This document shows, piece after piece, positions 1-5,721 of a stretch of DNA of 6,427 bases. The number at the start of each line of letters is the position of its first letter. Position 1 is the stretch's first letter. The notes under the pieces are model-generated. The model ran no database searches. It saw only the letters and a program-made list of their open reading frames with translations, and had not been told where the DNA came from. The translations under genes and the position numbers were made by a program. The stretch is from an uncultured Ruminococcus sp. (GTDB lineage: Bacteria > Bacillota > Clostridia > Oscillospirales > CAG-272): positions 1 to 6,427 of the forward strand of contig CACZOH010000286.1 of assembly GCA_902782785.1 (NCBI GenBank), in the 5' to 3' direction.

Positions 1-414
1 CATTTAAGACAGCCGAAGGGGCTGAATACACTGTACTGTACAAAACCTTGTCTGTGCTGCTCAGACTGGTATTTTGCAAACTGGGTGCGCGATTTCGTAC
101 AGTGGGAGGTACTGCGCTGTATAGCTGAGTCTGAGGCTCTTTGCACTCCGTGGGAAGAGATAGATCCGGAGCTTGACTGGGTGACGTATATCGAGGGCGT
201 TACGACAGGCGCGTTCAATTTTATGGGAGACCATAAGAAAAACAACTGGCGGCCGCACAACATACCCGATACGCTTTTCGCGTACGAGCGGGGAGAATAC
301 GACGGATGTTATTCCGATACGCTCAATTCCGTCACGGGAAATACGGGCGGTATGTTCATACATCCGTCTGCGATAGCGGACTGCATTTATATTGTTAAGA
401 ACAAGAAAAAATAA
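1..414 (+). CDS. Unrecognised Cys/Trp-rich protein, 3' part only
   Basis: The frame is open from the first base of the window to a TAA at 412-414, giving 137 visible codons, so the start probably lies to the left. The only early in-frame start-like codon, GTG at 85, has no Shine-Dalgarno sequence, and the open frame continues upstream of it. I do not recognise the family. The visible part is rich in cysteine (residues 13, 17, 19, 20, 40, 48, 103 and 128, counted from the window edge) and aromatic residues (W23, W28, W35, W51 and more), and it ends in a basic Lys-rich tail (KNKKK). It has no obvious membrane segment or signal sequence. The clustered cysteines 13-20 could bind a metal or an Fe-S cluster, but this is only inference. 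It converges with the downstream lipoprotein gene and shares the terminator at 417-445. Coding is supported by the long open frame and by termination immediately before that terminator. Confidence 0.6.
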   Translation, partial: HLRQPKGLNTLYCTKPCLCCSDWYFANWVRDFVQWEVLRCIAESEALCTPWEEIDPELDWVTYIEGVTTGAFNFMGDHKKNNWRPHNIPDTLFAYERGEYDGCYSDTLNSVTGNTGGMFIHPSAIADCIYIVKNKKK

Positions 415-416
415 AA

Positions 417-445
417 ATCGGGGCTGTCGTTAAGACAGCCCTGAT
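417..445. terminator. Bidirectional intrinsic terminator between convergent genes
   Basis: A perfect 8-bp stem (GGGCTGTC at 421-428 with GACAGCCC at 434-441) and a 5-nt loop are extended outward by ATC/GAT pairs at 417-419 and 443-445, plus a G-T position at 420/442. Read on the minus strand, the hairpin is followed by a long U-rich run (complement of roughly 398-416), which makes a strong terminator for the lipoprotein operon. Read on the plus strand, it is followed by a weaker T-rich stretch (GGATTGTTTT), so it may also end the left-edge gene. It lies 3 bp after one stop codon and 19 bp beyond the other. Confidence 0.85.
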
Positions 446-463
446 GGATTGTTTTGAGCTCTG

Positions 464-2533
464 TTACCGCAGATCGGTCAGCGTTATCGTCGCCACGCCT
501 ACGCCTCCGTCGGAGCGGAAGATCTCCGGCGCCACGGAAGACGCGCAGGTCGTTGCAAAATACATCACCGTATACGTTCCGTCTTCATTCTGCTTTATCT
601 CGCCCGTACCGTTCTCCGTTGCGATGCCCAGAAAGAAAACTTTTTTGTTCAGTTCATTTCTCGGATCGTCCTGATCTACCGAGGCGAAAAGAAGGGCGCT
701 GCTTCCCGCGAATTTCAAGCCGTCGCGGCTGAACTGGAGCGTAGGCGCGTTTGTGTTCTTTTCCGAGTCGAACGTTATGCGGAAGAATATGCGTTCTCCG
801 TTTTTATCCGTCAGATATCCTATCTGATTTCCTATCTCCGCAAAGCCGCTCGTCGATTCCTTGTCTTTATACTCAAATCTTGTCGGATCGGCGGATCTTA
901 TGCGTATATAACCGCAGAACTGACCGTTCACAAAATGTCCCGTATACATCCAGAACGGCTTGCCGTCCGGATCGTCCGCTACGTAAATGACCTCCTCGTG
1001 ATTGAAACCTATTTCGGGATTTTCGCATATTATCGCGGGTTCATCAGTCTTGCGCTCCCAGTTTATGCCGTCGTCGGAGGCTGCATAGCCTATTTTGTCG
1101 CCGTAATTGCCCTTGGGAGTCGTGTATGAGCATTGCCAGTACATATGATATTTGCCGTCGACGTACAGTACCTCGGGCTCAAGCGTGTTGTCGCTCCACC
1201 ATTCGTCTATTCCGAGCTCCATACCGAGATAAAACATCGGTTTATCTATATATCTGTACCAGCTGCGTCCGTCCTTTGACGTGGAAAGCATTACGTGGTC
1301 GCCGTCGCTGTTTTCATAGTTATTGTCTTTCCAGCGGCATCCGGAATAAAGTCTGTATTCGCCGTTGACCTTCATGCCGAAAAGGGAATAGTCGTATGCA
1401 AAATCGCCGTTGTTGAAATAAAGCGCGTTATGCAGCCTGTTGTTTACCGTACCGTAACCGATAAGGTCTGCGGCGCCGTTGCCGGTAACGTCTCCCGCGC
1501 AGACGTTCTGCGGACAGGCTCTCGCCTCAAATTCACATTCCGAATAAAGGTTTTTGTTGTCCGTTTCCGTCCCGAAGGTCCCGTCGCCGTGTCCGAATAC
1601 AGTCAGCGTTTTATACGTATCTCCGTTTTTAATCAAATACAGGATATCCGCGTATTTATCGCAGTTGAAATCCGCGCAGAGGACTTTTTCATAATCATCC
1701 GCCGCGGGCTTTATCTCTTTTTTTGAGGTTTTTTCAAAGTCTTCACCCTTGCTTCTGTAAACCGTTACGGACGCGCCTTTGACTGTCAGAAGATCATAGA
1801 TACCGTCACCGTCCGCATCGCCGCAGAGAAGCTCGCCGTCGATGCCGTCAATTCTGAAAGAGGAGAGAGTAAAGCCGTTTTCCGAGCCGCGGTATATTAC
1901 GATCTCGCCGTTTTTGGTAAATAGAATATCGTTATACCCGTCGCCGTTAAGGTCGCCCGCGCCGCATAGCTTTGCACCGCCGCCTATTTCAAAGCTGAAA
2001 AGCTTGTTTGCGCTGTATTTGTTGTTTGTGTCAAAAATGTACGTCTGGTCTTTTTTCATAACAGCAGTCACCGTATAAGCGGAAAGAACGCCGTCTTTAT
2101 ACGTTATAACGTCGGACAGCGCGTCTCCGTTAAGGTCGGCGGAGGCAGACTGCGCGTTGAAGTCGCCCGAACAGTTGACGGTCTTTGCGGTGAACGCGGC
2201 TGCCGCTACGGTAAAGGGGCGGTGTATCGCCGAATGCGCGCCGTAAAACGTGCTGTCGTATGATACGCCTAATTTCAAGCTGCTTATTTTGACATCGCCC
2301 GATCTCACTGTCTCCTTTTCACGGTATACGGGCGCCATTTCGCAGACGACGTTTTCCGCAAGGTCAAGCGGTACCGGTAAAGGCTCGGTCTCCGTCTCCG
2401 TCTCCGTTTCTTTTGCCGTTGCGGCAGGTTCCGTCTCCGTATGCGCGGCCGTGGTGTCGGAAGGCGTCGTATTGCACGAAGTCAGAAGGATCATTATAAC
2501 AAGAATGAGGGCTGTTATTATTTTTGTCTTCAT
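464..2533 (-). CDS. Surface lipoprotein with FG-GAP/VCBS repeats and a glycosidase-like five-bladed propeller
   Basis: This 689-residue protein is probably anchored outside the membrane. A lipoprotein signal peptide (hydrophobic residues 5-17, lipobox L17-T-S-C20) is followed by a Thr/Glu/Pro stalk (about 21-55). Residues 120-375 hold five calcium-loop motifs of the FG-GAP/VCBS type (D133-D141, D194-D202, D239-D247, D288-D296, D348-D356), typical of a beta-propeller. Residues about 385-689 look like a second, five-bladed propeller: blades end in S-x-D-[GP]-x-x-[WF] at 419, 486, 547 and 602, with a degenerate copy at 674, and contain strands such as GKYHMYW. That pattern resembles GH43/GH32-type hydrolases, so glycan binding or hydrolysis is possible; I cannot identify catalytic residues with certainty. 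The ATG at 2533 is preceded by GGGAG (2542-2546) with 8-nt spacing. The gene lies 15 bp after the dipeptidase gene, probably in one operon, and ends at the terminator at 417-445. Fourteen cysteines is a high number for an exported protein. Confidence 0.85.
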   Translation of the reverse strand: MKTKIITALILVIMILLTSCNTTPSDTTAAHTETEPAATAKETETETETEPLPVPLDLAENVVCEMAPVYREKETVRSGDVKISSLKLGVSYDSTFYGAHSAIHRPFTVAAAAFTAKTVNCSGDFNAQSASADLNGDALSDVITYKDGVLSAYTVTAVMKKDQTYIFDTNNKYSANKLFSFEIGGGAKLCGAGDLNGDGYNDILFTKNGEIVIYRGSENGFTLSSFRIDGIDGELLCGDADGDGIYDLLTVKGASVTVYRSKGEDFEKTSKKEIKPAADDYEKVLCADFNCDKYADILYLIKNGDTYKTLTVFGHGDGTFGTETDNKNLYSECEFEARACPQNVCAGDVTGNGAADLIGYGTVNNRLHNALYFNNGDFAYDYSLFGMKVNGEYRLYSGCRWKDNNYENSDGDHVMLSTSKDGRSWYRYIDKPMFYLGMELGIDEWWSDNTLEPEVLYVDGKYHMYWQCSYTTPKGNYGDKIGYAASDDGINWERKTDEPAIICENPEIGFNHEEVIYVADDPDGKPFWMYTGHFVNGQFCGYIRIRSADPTRFEYKDKESTSGFAEIGNQIGYLTDKNGERIFFRITFDSEKNTNAPTLQFSRDGLKFAGSSALLFASVDQDDPRNELNKKVFFLGIATENGTGEIKQNEDGTYTVMYFATTCASSVAPEIFRSDGGVGVATITLTDLR
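2389..2406 (-). repeat. Tandem hexanucleotide repeat in the lipoprotein stalk
   Basis: Three exact tandem copies of TCTCCG (GAGACG on the coding strand), with a diverged fourth unit beside them and another single copy at 2433-2438. They encode the alternating Glu-Thr stretch at residues 42-50, just after the lipidated cysteine. In-frame units of 6 bp can gain or lose copies by slippage without breaking the gene, changing stalk length by two residues per unit. Confidence 0.8.
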
Positions 2534-2548
2534 ATATTGTACTCCCGC

Positions 2549-3532
2549 TTATTTTAAGATCTCATCTATTACCCTTTTTACGTTTTTATAAAACACTTTG
2601 TCCGCCTGATCTTCGGAAAGACCTCTTTCTACGAGCTTATCCCAGAGCATCGGCGCGTACGACGGATCCCTTACCTCCAGTTTTCTTGAATTTATACCGT
2701 CGTAATCGGAACCGAGACCGACTATGTCCTCGCCTCCGACTTTTATGAAATGAAGCACGTGATCCGCAAAGTCATCGGCGGTTATGCGCTCTGCGCCCGC
2801 TTTTATGAACGCCGGGCAGTAATTCAAGCCGGAGACTCCGCCGTGCTCCGCAAGTATCCTTATCATATCGTCCGTCAGATTTCTCGTATGACCGCAAAGT
2901 TCGCGGCAGTTTGAATGAGAGGCGATGAACGGACCCTTTACGACGTCAGCCACGTCGTAAAACGATTTGTCCGAGCTGTGAGAAACGTCGACTATCATAC
3001 CGAGCTCGACCATGTATTCGACGATAGCCTTACCCTTTTCGGTCAAACCGTGCTCCGTGTCGGGAGATACGCTGCCGTTGTTCATGTCTATCAGATTGGG
3101 ATGACCGAGGCTGTTTTTAAAATTCCACGTTATGTTCATCATACGTGCGCCTCTGTCGTAGAAGTGCCTGAGCTTTTCGGGATCGCCTTCGGTGCATTCA
3201 CCCTCCTCAAGCGTCAGAAGCGCAGATATTCTGCCTGCGGCCTCATTCTTATCAATATCCGCTTTGCACAAAACCGGCGCGATATATTCCTTGTTTTTTT
3301 CAAGTTCCTCATAATACACGTCTATAAGCTCGTTTGCGTGTCCGTACGCGTCTTTGTAATGTCCCAGATGCGTGAACATCGCAAAGCACTGTATGTAAGC
3401 ACCGCCCGCGATCAGACGCTTTATATCTATGTCAAGATCGTTTTCATAAAGCGAATACGGCTTTCCGTCGCGTTTTTTATAATACAGCTCCGACACGGTG
3501 TCGCAATGCATATCGATAAATTTGTGTTTCAT
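2549..3532 (-). CDS. Membrane dipeptidase (renal dipeptidase family, peptidase M19)
   Basis: This 327-residue zinc-dependent dipeptidase of family M19 hydrolyses dipeptides; family members also accept D-amino acid-containing dipeptides. The family's metal ligands are all visible: H9 and D11 in DMHCDT, E110 in the LEEGE segment, H185 in VDVSHSS and H206 in ASHSN. R217 and D276 (GLGSDYDG) match the substrate-binding arginine and catalytic aspartate of the human enzyme. There is no signal peptide, so it is probably cytoplasmic, as is common for bacterial members. I place the start at the ATG at 3532 because a Shine-Dalgarno sequence precedes it, the HxD motif follows at the usual distance from the N terminus, and a longer in-frame start at 3616 would lie upstream of the promoter at 3561-3589. 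It is the first gene of a probable two-gene operon with the lipoprotein. Likely roles are peptide nutrition or turnover of cell-wall peptides; the substrate cannot be read from the sequence. Confidence 0.93.
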   Translation of the reverse strand: MKHKFIDMHCDTVSELYYKKRDGKPYSLYENDLDIDIKRLIAGGAYIQCFAMFTHLGHYKDAYGHANELIDVYYEELEKNKEYIAPVLCKADIDKNEAAGRISALLTLEEGECTEGDPEKLRHFYDRGARMMNITWNFKNSLGHPNLIDMNNGSVSPDTEHGLTEKGKAIVEYMVELGMIVDVSHSSDKSFYDVADVVKGPFIASHSNCRELCGHTRNLTDDMIRILAEHGGVSGLNYCPAFIKAGAERITADDFADHVLHFIKVGGEDIVGLGSDYDGINSRKLEVRDPSYAPMLWDKLVERGLSEDQADKVFYKNVKRVIDEILK

Positions 3533-3538
3533 ATGATA

Positions 3539-3545
3539 CCGCCTT
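3539..3545 (-). promoter_or_regulatory. Ribosome binding site of the dipeptidase gene
   Basis: The minus strand reads AAGGCGG, one mismatch from AAGGAGG, with 6 nt to the ATG at 3532. It decides the start in favour of the 327-residue form. A 10-bp palindrome, CTTTTAAAAG (3543-3552), overlaps its upstream edge. Confidence 0.8.
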
Positions 3546-3560
3546 TTAAAAGTTTTTTCA

Positions 3561-3589
3561 ATTATACCATTATAAATAAATTTTGTCAA
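3561..3589 (-). promoter_or_regulatory. Consensus sigma-A promoter of the dipeptidase-lipoprotein operon
   Basis: On the minus strand, TTGACA (3589-3584) and TATAAT (3566-3561) are both perfect consensus hexamers separated by exactly 17 bp. The TGG directly before the -10 box is an extended -10 element. Transcription should start near 3554, giving a leader of about 20 nt. The -35 box lies about 10 bp from the Shine-Dalgarno sequence of the divergent DUF1294 gene. Confidence 0.93.
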
Positions 3590-3608
3590 GATAAAGCGAG
3601 GTTTTATT

Positions 3609-3881
3609 ATGATCAAATACGTTATTTTAATTTATTTCCTTATTATTTCCCTCATAAGCGTGATCGTCACGGTACATGATAAGAACGCGGCGAAAAAGAG
3701 CAAATGGAGAGTAAAGGAAAGCACTCTTCTGCTCCTCGGCTTCATAGGAGGAGCCGCGTTTATGTTCATGACGATGCTTATAATAAGGCATAAAACGAAG
3801 AAGGCAAAATTTATGGTGCCGCTGCCGTTGTTCGCGGCGATACATATTGTCGCACTTGTCCTTGCGTTTATGTATCTTTAA
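3609..3881 (+). CDS. DUF1294 family small membrane protein
   Basis: This 90-residue integral membrane protein of unknown function has three predicted membrane segments, about 4-21, 39-59 and 70-89. The family pattern is clear: D24-K25 followed by a basic stretch (KKSKWRV, 29-35) and E37, a Gly-rich second helix (G44, G47, G48), then the conserved HKTKK at 61-65 and a PLP segment at 71-73. A Shine-Dalgarno GAGG (3598-3601) lies 7 nt before the ATG. The gene is divergent from the dipeptidase gene and ends 120 bp before the hrcA region's CIRCE-overlapping segment. I see no strong promoter for it: TATAAA at 3571-3576 could be a -10 box, but no good -35 lies at the right distance. The family assignment is firm; no function is claimed. 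Confidence 0.9.
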   Translation: MIKYVILIYFLIISLISVIVTVHDKNAAKKSKWRVKESTLLLLGFIGGAAFMFMTMLIIRHKTKKAKFMVPLPLFAAIHIVALVLAFMYL

Positions 3882-3889
3882 TACCGATT

Positions 3890-3898
3890 TTGGCACTC
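3890..3898 (+). promoter_or_regulatory. Possible orphan CIRCE half-site
   Basis: TTGGCACTC matches the CIRCE left arm TTAGCACTC at 8 of 9 bases, just after the DUF1294 stop codon and 96 bp upstream of the full operator. There is no matching right arm 9 bp later, so it could be chance. Confidence 0.2.
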
Positions 3899-3945
3899 GT
3901 ATTGTCGAATTTACACATAATTCATAAATATCACAAATAAAATCC

Positions 3946-3974
3946 TTGATTTTCGGCGCGATTAGTGGTACATT
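3946..3974 (+). promoter_or_regulatory. Sigma-A promoter of the hrcA-grpE-dnaK operon
   Basis: TTGATT (3946-3951) and TACATT (3969-3974) are separated by 17 bp, and TGG just before the -10 box forms an extended -10 element. The start of transcription would be near 3981, so the CIRCE operator begins about 5 bp into the transcript, the usual arrangement for HrcA repression. The 64 bp between the DUF1294 stop and this promoter show no clear terminator hairpin, so some read-through from DUF1294 cannot be excluded. Confidence 0.8.
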
Positions 3975-3985
3975 ACATTCAAAGA

Positions 3986-4012
3986 TTAGCACTGATATGT
4001 TATGAGTGCTAA
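3986..4012 (+). promoter_or_regulatory. CIRCE operator (HrcA binding site)
   Basis: TTAGCACTG (3986-3994), a 9-bp spacer and GAGTGCTAA (4004-4012) match the CIRCE consensus TTAGCACTC-N9-GAGTGCTAA at 17 of 18 arm positions. The one difference is the innermost base of the left arm (G for C). HrcA dimers bind this element and block transcription; in the mRNA the same inverted repeat can form a hairpin just before the hrcA ribosome binding site. TTCAAA and TTTGAA flank the arms and extend the dyad imperfectly. Confidence 0.97.
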
Positions 4013-4017
4013 TTTGA

Positions 4018-4023
4018 AAGGAG
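4018..4023 (+). promoter_or_regulatory. Ribosome binding site of hrcA
   Basis: AAGGAG lies 5 nt before the ATG at 4029. It decides against the in-frame ATG at 4002, which sits inside CIRCE and has no Shine-Dalgarno sequence. Confidence 0.9.
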
Positions 4024-4028
4024 ACAAT

Positions 4029-5114
4029 ATGGCGTACGGAGATGAATTATCACCGCGTAAAAAGCAAATATTAAAAGCGGTTATCGACGCGCATATTCAG
4101 CTTGGCGAGCCCGTCGGGTCAAAATACCTCACGGCTTCAACGGACATAGGTTTTTCCTCCGCGACGATAAGGAACGAGATGGCGGAGCTTGAGGAGCTCG
4201 GTTACCTTGAGCATCCGCACACGTCGGCGGGCAGAGTTCCGACAACGCTGGGCTACAGATTTTACGTAGACAGCCTGATGAACGATTACGCGCTCACGGC
4301 AAACGATCTGAGCATCATAAACAAGCTTCAGCAGATAAAGATGACGGAGCTTGACAGGATACTTCAGACCGCCAGCAAGCTTACGGCTGCTGTAACGAAT
4401 TACACGGGCGTGGCGGTAAAACCGAGACAGACGTTTTCCGCGGTAAAGTATTTCAGAACGGCGTATATAGACGAGAATAATTTCGTCGTATCGTTTATAA
4501 TGGACGACAATCAGGTAAAATCCAAATTCGTAAACGTACCGATAGAAGTAAACGACGAGGTGCTCAATACGCTATGCGGCGTGCTGAACAACAATATTTC
4601 CGGCAGATCGAGCGAATCGATAACGCTTCCGATGATAATGAAGATGCAGTCGGAAATGGGCGAGTACGAGGCGCTGATCCCCGCGGTGATGAAATGCGTG
4701 TATGAGATAATCGGCGACGTCGGCGTGGATAACGTCCATATAGACGGCGTTGAGAATATGCTCGAGTATCCGGAATACGCGGATACCTCAAAGCTCCGCG
4801 AACTGTTGTCGCTCTTTGAAAAGAAGGAGGATCTGGTCGAGCTTGTCCAGGGCTCCGATACGGACAGCGTTTCGGTCTATATCGGCGGTGAGGAGGATAC
4901 GCCCGTAGTGAGCAATTCCTCGATAATAGTAAAGCCGCTCAAGCGCAACAACAATATTGTCGGCGCGATAGGCGTCGTGGGTCCGAACAGAATGGAATAT
5001 CCTAAGGTAGTCAAAATCGTTGATTACGTAGCAGATATGATAAACCGTCTGCTTTCGTCCAATACGTTGACCGACGGTGAGCAAAAAAAGAAAGAAGGAG
5101 ACGGAGATGGATAA
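4029..5114 (+). CDS. hrcA: Heat-inducible transcription repressor HrcA
   Basis: This 361-residue repressor of class I heat-shock genes binds CIRCE as a dimer and is kept active in other Gram-positive bacteria by GroEL. The N-terminal winged helix-turn-helix (about 7-82) carries the family signatures GEPVGSKYL (26-34), SSATIRNEM (43-51), GYLEHPHTSAGRVP (58-71) and GYRFYVD (75-81). The central GAF-like and dimerisation region follows. The C-terminal hallmark VVGPNRMEYPKV is at 317-328. The length is slightly above the usual 340-350; the excess is a hydrophilic tail (EQKKKEGDGDG). That tail is encoded by the sequence that also provides the grpE Shine-Dalgarno sequence. The gene is first in the operon directly behind CIRCE, so it represses itself together with grpE and dnaK. 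The last 8 bp overlap the grpE start. Confidence 0.98.
   Translation: MAYGDELSPRKKQILKAVIDAHIQLGEPVGSKYLTASTDIGFSSATIRNEMAELEELGYLEHPHTSAGRVPTTLGYRFYVDSLMNDYALTANDLSIINKLQQIKMTELDRILQTASKLTAAVTNYTGVAVKPRQTFSAVKYFRTAYIDENNFVVSFIMDDNQVKSKFVNVPIEVNDEVLNTLCGVLNNNISGRSSESITLPMIMKMQSEMGEYEALIPAVMKCVYEIIGDVGVDNVHIDGVENMLEYPEYADTSKLRELLSLFEKKEDLVELVQGSDTDSVSVYIGGEEDTPVVSNSSIIVKPLKRNNNIVGAIGVVGPNRMEYPKVVKIVDYVADMINRLLSSNTLTDGEQKKKEGDGDG
5095..5100 (+). promoter_or_regulatory. Ribosome binding site of grpE, inside hrcA
   Basis: AAGGAG lies 6 nt before the ATG at 5107 and within the last codons of hrcA. It favours that start over an in-frame GTG at 5077 and suggests translational coupling with hrcA. 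Confidence 0.9.
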
Positions 5115-5700
5115 CGAAGAAAAGACGACCGGAACCCCCGAAGAGGAAGAAATAAAACAGGAGCCTCGGGAGGAGGAAGAAAAGGAAGAGGAATTATCCG
5201 GTAAAGAAAAAAGAAAATTAGGCAAACAGCTGAAGGAGCTTGAAAGCAAGCTTCAGAAAGCCGAAAAGGAGCAGGACAAGGCGAAGGAGGCGCTGGCGGA
5301 CGCAAACGATAAGTATCTGCGTATGCTCGCCGAATTCGACAATTACAAAAAGCGTACGGCGAAGGAATCCGAGGCGAGATACGGCAGCGCCTACTGCGAC
5401 GCCGTTGAAGCACTTCTGCCGGTGTTCGACAATATAGAACGCGCGGCTGACTACGCGTCGGATGAACAAAGCAAAAACGGACTGCTTCTCATAATCTCAA
5501 ATTTCAAAGACGTTTTATCCAAAATGGGCGTGGAACAGTTCGGAGAGGTCGGTGATGAATTCAACGCCGACATACACAGCGCTGTCATGCACATAGAGGA
5601 TGAAAATCTCGGTGAAAACACCATAGCCGAGGTATTCCAGAAGGGATACAAAAAAGGTGATAAAATAATAAGATATGCGACCGTAAAGGTAGCAAACTGA
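5107..5700 (+). CDS. grpE: Nucleotide exchange factor GrpE
   Basis: This 197-residue cytoplasmic co-chaperone releases ADP from DnaK. The very acidic, probably disordered N terminus (residues 1-30, about half Glu) leads into a long charged coiled coil (about 33-90) that forms the dimer and includes the typical AEFDNYKKR segment (75-83). The C-terminal beta-domain carries the GrpE signature: LLPVFDNIERA (103-113), GVEQFGEVGDEFNADIHSAV (141-160), then IAEVFQKGYK (173-182) and KIIRYATVKV (186-195). The usual family ending is R-P-A-x-V-x-V, so Y190 stands where Pro is common. The start codon overlaps the hrcA stop by 8 bp (ATGGATAA), and dnaK follows after 21 bp, so expression should be under CIRCE/HrcA control with its partner chaperone. 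Confidence 0.98.
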   Translation: MDNEEKTTGTPEEEEIKQEPREEEEKEEELSGKEKRKLGKQLKELESKLQKAEKEQDKAKEALADANDKYLRMLAEFDNYKKRTAKESEARYGSAYCDAVEALLPVFDNIERAADYASDEQSKNGLLLIISNFKDVLSKMGVEQFGEVGDEFNADIHSAVMHIEDENLGENTIAEVFQKGYKKGDKIIRYATVKVAN

Positions 5701-5721
5701 TAGAATTGGAGGAACAAAACA

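Noticed and set aside
10..24. Small hairpin CAGCC-GAAGG-GGCTG at the left edge
   Set aside because: Only 5 bp of stem, inside a coding frame and with no U-tract.
37..60. C-x3-C-x2-C spacing (C13, C17, C20) like a radical SAM motif in the left-edge protein
   Set aside because: Only about 117 residues follow the motif, too few for the rest of a radical SAM barrel, and no glycine-rich or other radical SAM motifs follow.
4..440. 11-bp direct repeat TTAAGACAGCC at 4-14 and 430-440
   Set aside because: Several 11-base matches are expected by chance in a window of this size, and the second copy is explained by the terminator stem.
3533..3616. 28-residue N-terminal extension of the dipeptidase
   Set aside because: Its ATG lies upstream of the promoter that transcribes the gene, and a good ribosome binding site precedes the ATG at 3532.
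2915..3679. Open frame of 254 codons on the plus strand opposite the dipeptidase
   Set aside because: It runs antisense through all the M19 catalytic motifs and across the divergent promoter; no ribosome binding site or recognisable domain.
3882..3945. Possible terminator after the DUF1294 gene
   Set aside because: I could find no stable inverted repeat followed by a T-run in this stretch.
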